A stretch of 42,202 bases of DNA from Actinomycetota bacterium (lineage in GTDB: Bacteria > Actinomycetota > AC-67): positions 28,642 through 70,843 of the forward strand of contig JBBDRM010000166.1 of the NCBI GenBank assembly GCA_040905475.1, given 5' to 3'. Within the stretch, counting starts at the first letter, position 1. Each line of letters opens with the position of its first letter. The notes beneath the pieces were generated by a model, which was not told the origin of the DNA, did no database searches, and worked only from the letters and a program-made list of their open reading frames with translations. Below are positions 22,871-31,266 of this stretch, piece after piece. A program made the translations under genes and the position numbers.

Positions 22871-23992
22871 ATGACCGTCCCGGTGAACGTCGAAGAATTC
22901 GAGGCCATCGCACGCGAGCGCCTCACCCAGATGGCCTACGACTACTACGCGGGCGGGGCCGAGGACGAGATCACGCTGCGGGAGAACCGCGAGGCCTTCC
23001 GTCGGCGGTTCTTGCGCTACCGGGTGCTCGTCGATGTTGCCGAGCGAGACCTCTCGACCAGCGTGCTCGGACGGTCGCTCCCGTTCCCGGTCATCCTGGC
23101 GCCGACGTCCATGCACAAGCTCGCGCACCCCGAGGGAGAGCTCGCGACGGCGCGCGGAGCGTCCTCCGTGGGCGCGCTGATGACGCTGTCGAGCATCTCG
23201 ACGGTCACCATGGAGGATGTCGCTGCGGCCGTCCCCGGGTCGCCAGGCTGGTTCCAGCTCTACTGCTACTCCGATCGATCGGTGACCGAGATGCTCGTCA
23301 AGCGTGCCTACGAGGCCGGGTACACCGCCCTGGTCGTCACCGTGGACGTGCCGCTGCTCGGCCGCCGGGAACGCGACTTCCGCAACACGTTCACGCTCCC
23401 CGAGGACGTGCGCTTCGCCAACTTCGAGTCTTCGACGGCCACCCCGAGCGAGCAAGGCAGCGCGCTCTCCAGCTGGGTGGCGACGCTGCAGACGCCGACG
23501 CTCAACTGGGACGACCTGGCTTGGCTGCGAGCGCTCGCCCCGATGCCCATGATCCTGAAAGGCATCGTGCGAGCGGACGATGCCCGCCGGGCGCTCGACC
23601 TGGGCGTGGAAGGGATCTGGGTCTCGAACCACGGCGGCCGGCAGCTCGATACATCGATCGCGTCGCTGGACGCCCTGCCGGAGATCGCCGCGGCGGTAGG
23701 AGGGCAGACCGCGATCATCCTCGACGGCGGCGTTCGGCGAGGGACGGACGTGCTCAAAGCCATCGCCATGGGGGCCGACGCGGTGGCCGTGGGCCGCCCG
23801 CAGCTCTGGGGCCTCGCCGCCGACGGCTCGGAAGGGGTGGCGAGGGTCCTCGGGATGCTTCGGGACGAGCTCTCCCTTGCGATGGCATTGGCGGGATGCC
23901 GCACGATCTCGGAGATCACTCCCGACCTGATCGCCCCCGACCAACGGGCCGGGTTAGGGGCCGACTTACCGCTCGGACCGCCCGAACCGTAA
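22871..23992 (+). CDS. FMN-dependent alpha-hydroxy-acid dehydrogenase
   Basis: This 373-residue FMN TIM-barrel protein is of the glycolate oxidase/lactate dehydrogenase family. It starts with the typical FEAIARERLTQMAYDYYAGGAEDEITLREN and has WFQLYCYSDRS. The catalytic His-Gly-Gly-Arg is in SNHGGRQLD, and ILDGGVRRGTDVLKA with VGRPQLWGLA binds FMN. It oxidises a 2-hydroxy acid to the 2-keto acid. The LarA-family racemase at 1.2 kb could in principle supply substrate, but the two are 20 kb apart. The ATG at 22871 follows the -10-like TATGCT (22856-22861) by 9 bases with no ribosome site; the upstream frame overlaps the divergent gene. Confidence 0.92.
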   Translation: MTVPVNVEEFEAIARERLTQMAYDYYAGGAEDEITLRENREAFRRRFLRYRVLVDVAERDLSTSVLGRSLPFPVILAPTSMHKLAHPEGELATARGASSVGALMTLSSISTVTMEDVAAAVPGSPGWFQLYCYSDRSVTEMLVKRAYEAGYTALVVTVDVPLLGRRERDFRNTFTLPEDVRFANFESSTATPSEQGSALSSWVATLQTPTLNWDDLAWLRALAPMPMILKGIVRADDARRALDLGVEGIWVSNHGGRQLDTSIASLDALPEIAAAVGGQTAIILDGGVRRGTDVLKAIAMGADAVAVGRPQLWGLAADGSEGVARVLGMLRDELSLAMALAGCRTISEITPDLIAPDQRAGLGADLPLGPPEP

Positions 23993-24087
23993 GAAACCCT
24001 CGTCCCGGTCGTATCCATCATCGACAAGGGCGGTCGGTCACTGCGGGGGGTTGTGATCGGCTGCCCAGGAAAACGGCGGAGGAGACC

Positions 24088-24321
24088 ATGACCTACAACA
24101 CCGACACGATCATCTTGCCGAGCGCCGACGAGCGCGAGCGCTTCCTGCTGCCCGCCGAGGCCGCCAGGATGCTCGGGGTCGCGACGAGCACCCTTCGGCG
24201 ATGGGCCGAGGAGGGCAAGCTGCAGTCCGGCTCGACGATCGGCGGGCACCGCCGCTACCGCGAGAGCGACATCTCGCGCCTGGCTCAGGGCCTCGGTCTC
24301 GACCAAGTCGTGGTCGGCTAG
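24088..24321 (+). CDS. bldC: BldC-type MerR-like DNA-binding protein
   Basis: This 77-residue protein has a MerR-type winged helix-turn-helix with no effector domain: LLPAEAARMLGVATSTLRRWAEEGKLQS, then the wing TIGGHRRYRESDI. Size and the GGHRRYRE signature fit BldC, an actinobacterial regulator of development that binds DNA cooperatively on direct repeats. It is the best phylum marker in the window. GGAGGAGACC precedes the ATG. The 95 bp upstream show no clear repeats. It converges with pepN with an 18-bp gap. Confidence 0.85.
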   Translation: MTYNTDTIILPSADERERFLLPAEAARMLGVATSTLRRWAEEGKLQSGSTIGGHRRYRESDISRLAQGLGLDQVVVG

Positions 24322-24339
24322 CTCGAAGCAGCGAACCGG

Positions 24340-26868
24340 TCAGGCTTCCCCGTCTTTGGCCCGGGCGCGTAGCGCCCGGAGTACGTCGTCCCGTCCCTCC
24401 ACGATCAGCCGCCGGCACGGCGGGATCGGAGCGCGCTCGCTCAGGAATCGGTCGGTCGCGTCGACGGTGTCCTGCCCGACCAGCACCCGCGGGTACAGGC
24501 CTGCGGTGAAGCCGATCGCGATCTCCGTCGCTCGTTCGGCCCAGAACGATCCCACCGAGTCGAAGTAGCGGTTCCGGTACGACTCGAGCAGCGTCGCCTG
24601 CGACGGGTGCGAGAAGCCGGCCATCATCGCCCGCATCGTCGAGTACGGCAGCGACGGATCGCCGACGATCGCCGACCAGGCTTCCTCCTTCGCCTCTTCG
24701 GACGGACGGAGCGCCTTGGCGGCTGCCGCCTCCCGCCGGCCCTTGTCGCTCGGATCACGCGCGAGCTCTGCTTCGATCAGCTCCGCGTCGGCAAGGCCCG
24801 CCGCAGCCAGCGAACGAACGATCAGCCAGCGGAGGTCGGTGTCCACGGCCAGCCCGGCGATCGTCCGAGATCCGTCGAGGAGCCCGCGAACCAGTTCGCG
24901 CTGCTCGTCCGACTGGGCCCAGGTGATGAAGCACCGCGCCCAGGCGAGCTGGTGGTCGCTTCCCGGCTCGGAGCCTTCCATCCCCGTACGGGCCGCGCCG
25001 GCGAACCGGTCGAGCCCCGGGATCCGGTTGGGCTCCTCGCCGTATTGGTTGATGGCTGCGGCGGCTTGCGCGAGGAGCGACTGCACCACGCCGATCTCCG
25101 TCTCGCCCGAGATGTTTCGGAGCACGAGCTCCACGTAGTCGCGGGCGGCGATCTCGGCGTCGCGGGTCATGTCCCAGGCGGCGCTCCAGCACAGCGTTCG
25201 CGCGAGGGGATCGCTGAGAAGGCGAAGGCGGTCGACCAGAGTGTCGAACGACCGGCCGTCGAGCCGTACCTTGGCGAACGTCAGGTCGTCGTCGTTCAAC
25301 AACAGCAGCGAGGGCACCCGCTCGCCTTCGAGATCGGGCACCGGCGTCCTGGTGCCGACGACGTCGAGCTCGACGCGCCGCCGCCGCACGAGGGCATCCC
25401 CGTCGGCGTCGAACAAGCCGATCGCGATCCGATGCGGCCGAAGGGTTGGGTGCTCGTCGGTGGACTCTTGGACGACCTCGAACGAGCGGTACGCGTCGCC
25501 GTTGCCTTCGAAGGACGGCCGCAACGTGTTGACGCCCGCGGTCTGGAGCCACTCCTTGCTCCATGCATGCAGGTCGCGGCCGGAGGACTCCTCCAGCGCG
25601 GTCAGGAAGTCGGAGAGGTCGGTGTTGCCGTACTCGTGACGCCGGAAGTAGCTGCGAAGGCCCTTCAGGAAGGCATCCTCCCCCACCCATGCGACGAGCT
25701 GCTTCAGGACGGAGGCGCCTTTCGCGTAGGTGATGCCGTCGAAGTTCACCTTCGTCGACGCGATGTCTGGGATGTCGGCAACGATCGGATGTGTGGAGGC
25801 GAGCTGATCCTGCCGGTACGCCCACGTCTTCTCCGCGTCGGCGAAGGTGACCCACGCGTTCTGCCACCGCGTCGCGTTCGCCTGCGAATAGATCGCCGCC
25901 CAGGACGCGAACGACTCGTTCAGCCAGAGGTCGTCCCACCAGCGCATCGTGACGAGGTCCCCGAACCACATGTGCGCCATCTCGTGCAGGATCGTCTCTG
26001 CCCGGCGCTCCCGCGCCGCGTCGGTGACCTTCGATCGGTAGAGATAGTCCTCGTTGAAGGTGACGCAGCCGATGTTCTCCATCGCGCCCGAGTTGAACTC
26101 GGGAACGAAAAGCTGGTCGTACTTGCCGAAGGGATACGGATAGTCGAAGGCCGCGCTGAAGAAGTCGAAGCCCTGCTTCGTGACGTCCAGGATCTCGTCG
26201 GCCTCGAGGTAGGAAGCCAGCGTCTTGCGGCACCACACCCCGAGCTCGATGTCGCCGTGGCGGTCGCGGACGACGTGGTACGGACCGGCGGCGATGCAGG
26301 TTATGTACGTCGACATCAGCGGCGTCTCCGGGAACCGCCAGATCCCGGCTTCCCCTTCGGGGGGTCGCTCCGACGGCGGGGTGTTCGACGCCACCTGCCA
26401 ACGTGCGGGGACGTTGACGCTGAACGTGAACCTGCCCTTGATATCGGGCTGGTCGAAGCACGGGTAGACGCGGTGGATGTCGTAGGGCTCGGCATCGGTG
26501 TAGATGTAAACCTCACCGTCCACAGGATCGACGGCCCGATGGATGCCGATCCCATCCCGCTGGTACGCGCCCTCTGCGACGATCCGGACCTCGTTCTCCT
26601 CCGCGATCGACGGCAGCGTGATACGCAAGCCGTCGAAGTGCTTGCTCGGCTCCAGCGCTACGCCGTTGAGCGCGAGCGAGTGGACCTCCGGCGCGAGGAA
26701 CTCGAGGAACGTGGATCCGCCCGGCTCTGCCCCCCGGAAGCGGATCGTCGCTTGGATCCCGAACCGCTCCTCTCCGGCGTCGAAGTCCAGATCGATCTGG
26801 TAGCGCGGATCCGAGACGGCGGCCGCGCGACAGCTCGCCTCTTCTCTGGTCAGGTTGGCTGAACGCAT
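24340..26868 (-). CDS. pepN: aminopeptidase N (M1 family)
   Basis: This 842-residue M1 metallopeptidase has the substrate-anchoring GAMEN motif (261-265) and the zinc site HEMAHMW (His295, Glu296, His299) with Glu318 in LWLNESF. The N-terminal beta domain (residues about 20-200) and the C-terminal ERAP1-like helical domain (about 500-842) are complete. It removes N-terminal residues from peptides in the cytoplasm. TAGACT (complement of 26877-26882) lies 8 bases before the ATG without a ribosome site, suggesting leaderless transcription. Confidence 0.93.
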   Translation of the reverse strand: MRSANLTREEASCRAAAVSDPRYQIDLDFDAGEERFGIQATIRFRGAEPGGSTFLEFLAPEVHSLALNGVALEPSKHFDGLRITLPSIAEENEVRIVAEGAYQRDGIGIHRAVDPVDGEVYIYTDAEPYDIHRVYPCFDQPDIKGRFTFSVNVPARWQVASNTPPSERPPEGEAGIWRFPETPLMSTYITCIAAGPYHVVRDRHGDIELGVWCRKTLASYLEADEILDVTKQGFDFFSAAFDYPYPFGKYDQLFVPEFNSGAMENIGCVTFNEDYLYRSKVTDAARERRAETILHEMAHMWFGDLVTMRWWDDLWLNESFASWAAIYSQANATRWQNAWVTFADAEKTWAYRQDQLASTHPIVADIPDIASTKVNFDGITYAKGASVLKQLVAWVGEDAFLKGLRSYFRRHEYGNTDLSDFLTALEESSGRDLHAWSKEWLQTAGVNTLRPSFEGNGDAYRSFEVVQESTDEHPTLRPHRIAIGLFDADGDALVRRRRVELDVVGTRTPVPDLEGERVPSLLLLNDDDLTFAKVRLDGRSFDTLVDRLRLLSDPLARTLCWSAAWDMTRDAEIAARDYVELVLRNISGETEIGVVQSLLAQAAAAINQYGEEPNRIPGLDRFAGAARTGMEGSEPGSDHQLAWARCFITWAQSDEQRELVRGLLDGSRTIAGLAVDTDLRWLIVRSLAAAGLADAELIEAELARDPSDKGRREAAAAKALRPSEEAKEEAWSAIVGDPSLPYSTMRAMMAGFSHPSQATLLESYRNRYFDSVGSFWAERATEIAIGFTAGLYPRVLVGQDTVDATDRFLSERAPIPPCRRLIVEGRDDVLRALRARAKDGEA

Positions 26869-26902
26869 GGACGGTGAGTCTACCGAGGTCGCGGTGCGGA
26901 GA

Positions 26903-27553
26903 CTATCGGGCGCGCCGTTGCAGTGATTCCGGGTCGACGATGTCGATCCGGCCGCGCCCGATCGTAACGATCCCGGCCTCCTGCGCCTCGCCGAGCACGC
27001 GGTTCACCGTGGCCCTCGAGGTTCCCGCGAGGTGAGCGAGGTCCTCTTGCGTCAGCGGCACGACCGTGCCGGGCGCGTTCGCTCCGTAGATGCGAGAGAG
27101 GTCGTTCAGACGGCGGAGGACGCGTTTGTCCGCGGGGATGTACAGCGCCTCGAGCACCTGCTCGGAAAGGCGCCGAACCTGCGCGCCCAACACGCCTGCG
27201 ACGAACGACTCCACGGATGGATGCTCGCGCTTGAGCGCGTCGAACTCCTCCCGATGGATCGTCACCGTCTCGGTTTGCTCGATCGCCGTCACCGTCGCCG
27301 TTCGGGTCGTAGGGCCCAGGAGTGCGAGCTCGCCGAAGAAGTCGCCGGGACCGAGGATGGCGAGCGTGGCGACCTCCCCGAGCAGGGTGGTGACGCGGAC
27401 GGCCACCCGGCCTTTGGCGATCAGATGGAGGGTGTCGCCGGGGTCGCCCTCGTGGAACACGACTTCACCCCGGGCGAAACGCCGGAGCCGCCCCGCCGCA
27501 AGGACGCGGCGGCGCGGCTCCTCCGGTATCCCGTCCAACAGGGGCCACTCCAT
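26903..27553 (-). CDS. Crp/Fnr-family transcription regulator
   Basis: This 216-residue protein has an N-terminal cyclic-nucleotide domain (FARGEVVFHEGDPGDTLHLIAKG) with the phosphate-binding cassette FFGELALLGPTTRTATV. A dimerisation helix follows, then a C-terminal helix-turn-helix (LTQEDLAHLAGTSRATVNRVLGEAQEAGIV). The Glu and Arg of the cassette are present, so cAMP binding is plausible. It has no cysteines arranged as in Fnr. It lies 10 bp after a 79-residue protein gene and is probably co-transcribed. A cyclase is encoded 8 kb upstream on the map, but linkage is inference. Confidence 0.87.
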   Translation of the reverse strand: MEWPLLDGIPEEPRRRVLAAGRLRRFARGEVVFHEGDPGDTLHLIAKGRVAVRVTTLLGEVATLAILGPGDFFGELALLGPTTRTATVTAIEQTETVTIHREEFDALKREHPSVESFVAGVLGAQVRRLSEQVLEALYIPADKRVLRRLNDLSRIYGANAPGTVVPLTQEDLAHLAGTSRATVNRVLGEAQEAGIVTIGRGRIDIVDPESLQRRAR

Positions 27554-27563
27554 GGCCTGAGTG

Positions 27564-27803
27564 TCAGCACGGGCGGTTCGTCGCAGTCAATTGACCCTTG
27601 GCGAACCAGCGGCGGTAGGCCGCCACGGGCGCCGGCCGGAACCCGCGGATCGCGGCGACGAGGCCGACGATCCGAGAGGGGCTGCGGTTGGCGCGACGCG
27701 CCGCGCGGGCCTCCTTGACGGTGCGGGCGTGAGCCGCCTCGGCGTGGAACTGCTGGATGCGCTGCTCCGCCAGAGCCTGCTGCATGCTCGGGTACCCGTT
27801 CAT
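27564..27803 (-). CDS. small basic protein of unknown function upstream of the Crp gene
   Basis: This 79-residue protein has a helical, Gln/Ala/Arg-rich first half (MQQALAEQRIQQFHAEAAHARTVKEARAARRANR), then a more hydrophobic stretch (IVGLVAAIRGFRP) and a basic end. AAGGAGGAGC lies just before the ATG, which is strong support for translation. The short gap to the Crp gene suggests one operon. I do not recognise the family. Short, helical, positively charged proteins of this kind in actinobacteria are often uncharacterised. Confidence 0.6.
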   Translation of the reverse strand: MNGYPSMQQALAEQRIQQFHAEAAHARTVKEARAARRANRSPSRIVGLVAAIRGFRPAPVAAYRRWFAKGQLTATNRPC

Positions 27804-27947
27804 CGCTCCTCCTTCCGAACCTCTCCGAACTTCCTGACGCGAGTCTGGCTCGAAGGAAGGGGTCCGGTCGTTCACCGAAGCGACGGTGCGGATGTAAAGC
27901 TCGTGACACAACGTGGCTGGGCTCGAAGGCGGGAACGGACAAACGTT

Positions 27948-27975
27948 ACGGGCCCGGGAATCCTCCCGAGCCCGT
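27948..27975 (-). terminator. strong hairpin terminator after the histone-like gene
   Basis: ACGGGCCCGGGA (27948-27959) and TCCCGAGCCCGT (27964-27975) pair over 12 positions with a 4-base loop. The one non-Watson-Crick position is G-U in minus-strand RNA but C-A in plus-strand RNA, so the hairpin appears shaped for minus transcripts. Reading on, AACGTTTG follows, a weak T-run. A perfect 12-base palindrome (27976-27987) adjoins it. Confidence 0.55.
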
Positions 27976-27999
27976 ACGCAGCTGCGTCGGTAGTGCGCC

Positions 28000-28125
28000 T
28001 TACAGCGCGCGGGTCTTGAGCGCGCGGGTCTTGGCCGCGGTGCGCTTGCTGGCACGCTTGGTCGACGTGCGCTTGGCGGCGGCCTTCTTGGCCGGGGCCC
28101 TCTTCGCTGGCTTGCGAGCTGCCAT
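28000..28125 (-). CDS. 41-residue Lys/Ala-rich histone-H1-like protein
   Basis: This 41-residue protein is made almost wholly of Lys, Arg, Ala, Pro and Thr in AKK/AKR repeats (KPAKRAPAKKAAAKR, then TSTKRASKRTAAKTR), like the tails of bacterial histone H1-like and HupB-type proteins. It probably binds DNA or RNA non-specifically. AGGAGGTGG lies 7-8 bases before the ATG, and a terminator follows the stop. It could be a tail without a body, but the good ribosome site supports it as a separate mini-protein. It lies 75 bp after the cysteine-rich gene. Confidence 0.65.
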   Translation of the reverse strand: MAARKPAKRAPAKKAAAKRTSTKRASKRTAAKTRALKTRAL

Positions 28126-28200
28126 CAGTATCCACCTCCTCGCGTCGGCATCTTTTTCGTCCCTGTCTTCCAGACGTGGGCTCGCGCCCATTCTCTTGCC

Positions 28201-28416
28201 TCAATCGAGCTCGGCGATATCCACGGGGTCCGGCCGGGGCGTGCAGATCCCACAGAAAAGCGCGTCTTCGACGACGAGCACCTTCATGGAATCGCCGGTT
28301 TTCGAGCGGTACAGATCGAGGATGTAGGGGTGCTCTTGAGCGTGATCCTCGCAGAGCCCCCGCCCGCAGAATCGACAGACACCGAGCGCGGCCTTCCGAC
28401 AGTGCCAGCAGTCCAC
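28201..28416 (-). CDS. small cysteine-rich zinc-binding protein, DUF2180-like
   Basis: This 71-residue protein has ten potential zinc ligands: Cys3, His5, Cys6, Cys14, Cys17, Cys22, His25, His29, Cys55 and Cys58. The pattern CWHCRKAALGVCRFCGRGLCEDH resembles the DUF2180/B-box-like small proteins, with CGIC near the C-terminus. The GTG start follows the stop of the M50 gene by one base (TGAC-GTG) and GGGAG lies 8 bases upstream, so it is tightly coupled to that gene. Its role is unknown; coupling suggests it works with the peptidase. Confidence 0.7.
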   Translation of the reverse strand: MDCWHCRKAALGVCRFCGRGLCEDHAQEHPYILDLYRSKTGDSMKVLVVEDALFCGICTPRPDPVDIAELD

Positions 28417-28417
28417 G

Positions 28418-30607
28418 TCAGTGCTCCCACTCGCGGCTGAGCGTCCTCGACGGGGCGAGTCTACCCTTGCGGAACGACTTGGCCAGCACACGATCGAACG
28501 CTTTCCGCTCGAGCTCCAACGCACGGACGGGAGTCACCGCCCGGATCGTCGCCGTGCGAGGCTCACGCATCAGGAGCGCGACCTCGCCGAAGTAGTCGCC
28601 GGCTCCGAGCCGGCCCTTGCGGCGGCGATCCTCGATGACGTCTACCTGGCCCGAGGCGATCACGTAGAACGCGTCGGCGTCGTCCCCCTGCTTCACGATC
28701 CGCTCTCCGGGCTTGAAGCTGTGCCAAGAGGCCCCCTGCAGCAGGCGCGACGCGTCGGCGTCGTCGAGCGACGCGAACGGTGACAAGGATCGCAGGTCCG
28801 CCGCCGAGATCAGGCCGGCCCGGACGTCGTCCGCGATGTCGATATTGTTCGCGAGGGCGCGATCGAAGGTCCCCTTGTCGATAACGAACAGCTCCGAGGG
28901 CTCCACCGCGCGCACCGTCGCCGTGCGCGTCGTCCCCTCGAGCAGCGCGATCTCGCCGAACGAACGGCCGCGCTCGCGGCGGCGGATGGATCGTTCGGTG
29001 CCGTCCGCTTCCGTGTGGCTAACCTCGAGCGTGCCCGAGCGGACGACGTAGAACGCGTCCCCACGCTCACCCTGCTTGATGACGACCTGCCCTCGGGGAA
29101 CCCGGATCAGGCGAACGTGTTCGCCGATCTCCTGGACCGCCTCGTCGTCGAGCGGGCCGGCGAGCGGCAGATCGCGGAACAGGCTCACGGCTTCTGCTCG
29201 CCACTTCCGCTCGGTCGCCCGGCGCGCGATCCGAAGCACAGGCCGCGCACGGCGGATCCCGGCGCGGATCAGCCGGATGACACCGCGAAGCAGCGGCGCG
29301 AGCACCAACCCCACCAGGATCGAGATCAAGATCCGGGATACCCAGCCGCCCTGCCAGGCGCTTCGGATCGCCTGGCTGAGGATCTTTGACCAGAACAGGG
29401 CCGAAAGGGCGACCGCCAGCACCGTGAAGAGGACGGCGAAGATCCCGTATCCCGTGTACATGCGCTCCTGGCGAGAGAGGCGCTCGCGGCGTCGCAACTT
29501 GCCGAAAAGGTCGTCCCGCAGGAACTCGAACGAACGCTCTCTGAGGTTCATCTCCTCGAGCGCGTCCATCATGATGTAGTAGCCGTCGAGCCGGAGGAAC
29601 GGCACGAGGTTCTGCGCGATGGCGATGTACGACAGCACGGCGTAGCGGAACAGGAACAAGGTCACCGGGCTCGCCGGGAGCGAAAGCGCTAGTAAGGTCG
29701 CGATCCCGCCGATGACCGTCTCGATGTAGGGGCCGGCGCCGGCGGCCGCCATGCGTCCACGCCTCGGCGCCATCCAGGTGTCGGTCGTCTCGATGAAGAA
29801 CGCCGGCATACCGAGATAGAGCATGAACCCCGCCGCATTGACCCGGCGGCCGGCGTGGATCGTGGCGAGTGCGTGCCCCGACTCGTGCACGAAGGTCGAT
29901 ACGTAGTCGGCGACGTAGAGCAGCCCGACGCTCGCGGCGGCCGACTCCCCGATCAACGTGTACTTGTGTTGGCCGAGCAGAACGAAGAACGCGATCATGC
30001 CGACGATCGCGACGACCGTGCCGGCGATCACGACCGGCTTGACGAAGAAGAAGCGGCCGCCCCAGCGGTACATAGCATCGAAGAAGCGATGTGAGCCGGG
30101 GAATTCGATGCGTCGTGTCGCCGCGAACTCACGCATCCAGCCCGGCAGCGGGAGCCTCCGCTTCCGTCTCTTCTTGGCCTCCATCACGTTATCGAGGACG
30201 GGCTCATAGCGAACGTCGAGGAATCCCCCACGGAAGAGCTCATCCACGAGATCGGCGACCGACGAAAGCTCGAACGCGCCCGATTCCCGGAACTTGCCGA
30301 CGACCAGGTCCTTGACCGTGCGGCTCCCGTCCATCTGCACGACGAGCGCGCGCTCGTCGGCCGTCAGCCGGACGTAGTTGGGTCCGATCGGCGTCTTAAC
30401 CATCGTGTAGCTCTCGCCGTCGCGGCGCACGAAGTCGAGTATCTCGAGGTCGTCACGCAGCCTCGGAAGGAAGAACGCTGGATTGACCGCCCGCTCTATC
30501 CGGTCCCAGGCGTGGATCGAAGCGGCGCGGCGCCGGCGACCTCGGACTCGCCGGCGGATCTCCGCATGGACGCCGCCGAGCGGCGGAAGTGTCTTCGCCT
30601 TCTCCAT
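28418..30607 (-). CDS. membrane M50-type metallopeptidase with PqqD-like head and two cyclic-nucleotide domains
   Basis: This 729-residue protein combines three modules. Residues about 50-135 look like a PqqD-type winged-helix domain (VRLTADERALVVQMDGSRTVKDLV, then LVDELFRGGFLD). Residues about 185-445 are a membrane M50-like peptidase: HESGH at 241-245 gives two zinc ligands and the base, and LRLDG at 338-342 supplies the Asp. There are six or more helices. Residues about 470-590 and 610-715 are two cyclic-nucleotide-binding domains with cassettes FGEIALLEGTTRTATV and FGEVALLMREPRTATI, keeping the key Glu and Arg. Proteolysis gated by cAMP or cGMP is a reasonable inference. TAGAGT (complement of 30617-30622) lies 9 bases before the ATG. 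It leads an operon with the cysteine-rich and histone-like genes. Confidence 0.85.
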   Translation of the reverse strand: MEKAKTLPPLGGVHAEIRRRVRGRRRRAASIHAWDRIERAVNPAFFLPRLRDDLEILDFVRRDGESYTMVKTPIGPNYVRLTADERALVVQMDGSRTVKDLVVGKFRESGAFELSSVADLVDELFRGGFLDVRYEPVLDNVMEAKKRRKRRLPLPGWMREFAATRRIEFPGSHRFFDAMYRWGGRFFFVKPVVIAGTVVAIVGMIAFFVLLGQHKYTLIGESAAASVGLLYVADYVSTFVHESGHALATIHAGRRVNAAGFMLYLGMPAFFIETTDTWMAPRRGRMAAAGAGPYIETVIGGIATLLALSLPASPVTLFLFRYAVLSYIAIAQNLVPFLRLDGYYIMMDALEEMNLRERSFEFLRDDLFGKLRRRERLSRQERMYTGYGIFAVLFTVLAVALSALFWSKILSQAIRSAWQGGWVSRILISILVGLVLAPLLRGVIRLIRAGIRRARPVLRIARRATERKWRAEAVSLFRDLPLAGPLDDEAVQEIGEHVRLIRVPRGQVVIKQGERGDAFYVVRSGTLEVSHTEADGTERSIRRRERGRSFGEIALLEGTTRTATVRAVEPSELFVIDKGTFDRALANNIDIADDVRAGLISAADLRSLSPFASLDDADASRLLQGASWHSFKPGERIVKQGDDADAFYVIASGQVDVIEDRRRKGRLGAGDYFGEVALLMREPRTATIRAVTPVRALELERKAFDRVLAKSFRKGRLAPSRTLSREWEH

Positions 30608-30682
30608 CCGGACGGGACTCTACGGGAGGAGAGGCCACGGTGGAAGGGCAAAGACGGCCGGGAGATGTCGTACCCTACGGAG

Positions 30683-31264
30683 ATGCCGAGCCGACGAACG
30701 GCGACCCAATCCGAGCGGAAAACCGCGAGCGACGACGAGCTCGTCGCCGCATGTCTGGCGGGCGATGAGCATTCCTGGGTCGAGCTGATCTCGCGCTACG
30801 CCGCGTACATCTACGCGATCGCGACGCGCGCGTTCGGGCTGCCGCCCGCAGCAGCGGAGGAGGTCTTCCAGGACGCCTGCATCCGCGTGTATGAGGGCCT
30901 GGCGGGTTTCTCGGGCCGCGGAGAGTTCCGTTCCTGGCTCCGCGCCGTCGTCCTGAGCGCCGCGCGGGAGCACCTGCGCAAGGAGGCGCGCAGACCCGAG
31001 GTCGCCCACGAGGTCGACCCCGGGACCGAAGCGGAGCTGGAGGAGCTGGAAACCGCGCTCGACGTCAGGGCGGCGGTCCTCGCCCTCGGCGAGCCGTGCA
31101 ACGGCACCATCGGCCTGTACTTCTTCCGAAACCTCACCCAGGCCGAGGTCGCCGAAAGCCTCGGCGTCCCGCCGGGGACGGTCGCAGCGCGGCTCAGCCG
31201 CTGTCTGAAGCGGCTTCGCGACGCCCTGCAAGAGTCCGGGCCCCCTGAGGCGTCCAGAGGGTAA
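30683..31264 (+). CDS. ECF-family RNA polymerase sigma factor
   Basis: This 193-residue sigma factor has region 2 at about residues 35-105 (AEEVFQDACIRVYEGLAGFSGRGEFRSWLRAVVLSAAREHL) and region 4 at about 130-185 (LGEPCNGTIGLYFFRNLTQAEVAESLGVPPGTVAARLSRCLKRLR). A long acidic linker lies between them. The ATG at 30683 is chosen because TACCCT (30671-30676) ends 6 bases before it, the spacing of a leaderless start; ATG 30665 is an alternative. The frame back to 30512 overlaps the M50 gene. The anti-sigma-like gene follows in 2 bp. It is divergent from the M50 peptidase operon. Confidence 0.85.
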   Translation: MPSRRTATQSERKTASDDELVAACLAGDEHSWVELISRYAAYIYAIATRAFGLPPAAAEEVFQDACIRVYEGLAGFSGRGEFRSWLRAVVLSAAREHLRKEARRPEVAHEVDPGTEAELEELETALDVRAAVLALGEPCNGTIGLYFFRNLTQAEVAESLGVPPGTVAARLSRCLKRLRDALQESGPPEASRG

Positions 31265-31266
31265 CG

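Noticed and set aside
24607-26862. A 751-residue open frame on the plus strand
   Set aside because: It is an antisense shadow of aminopeptidase N; it is Arg/Gly-rich with no domain pattern.
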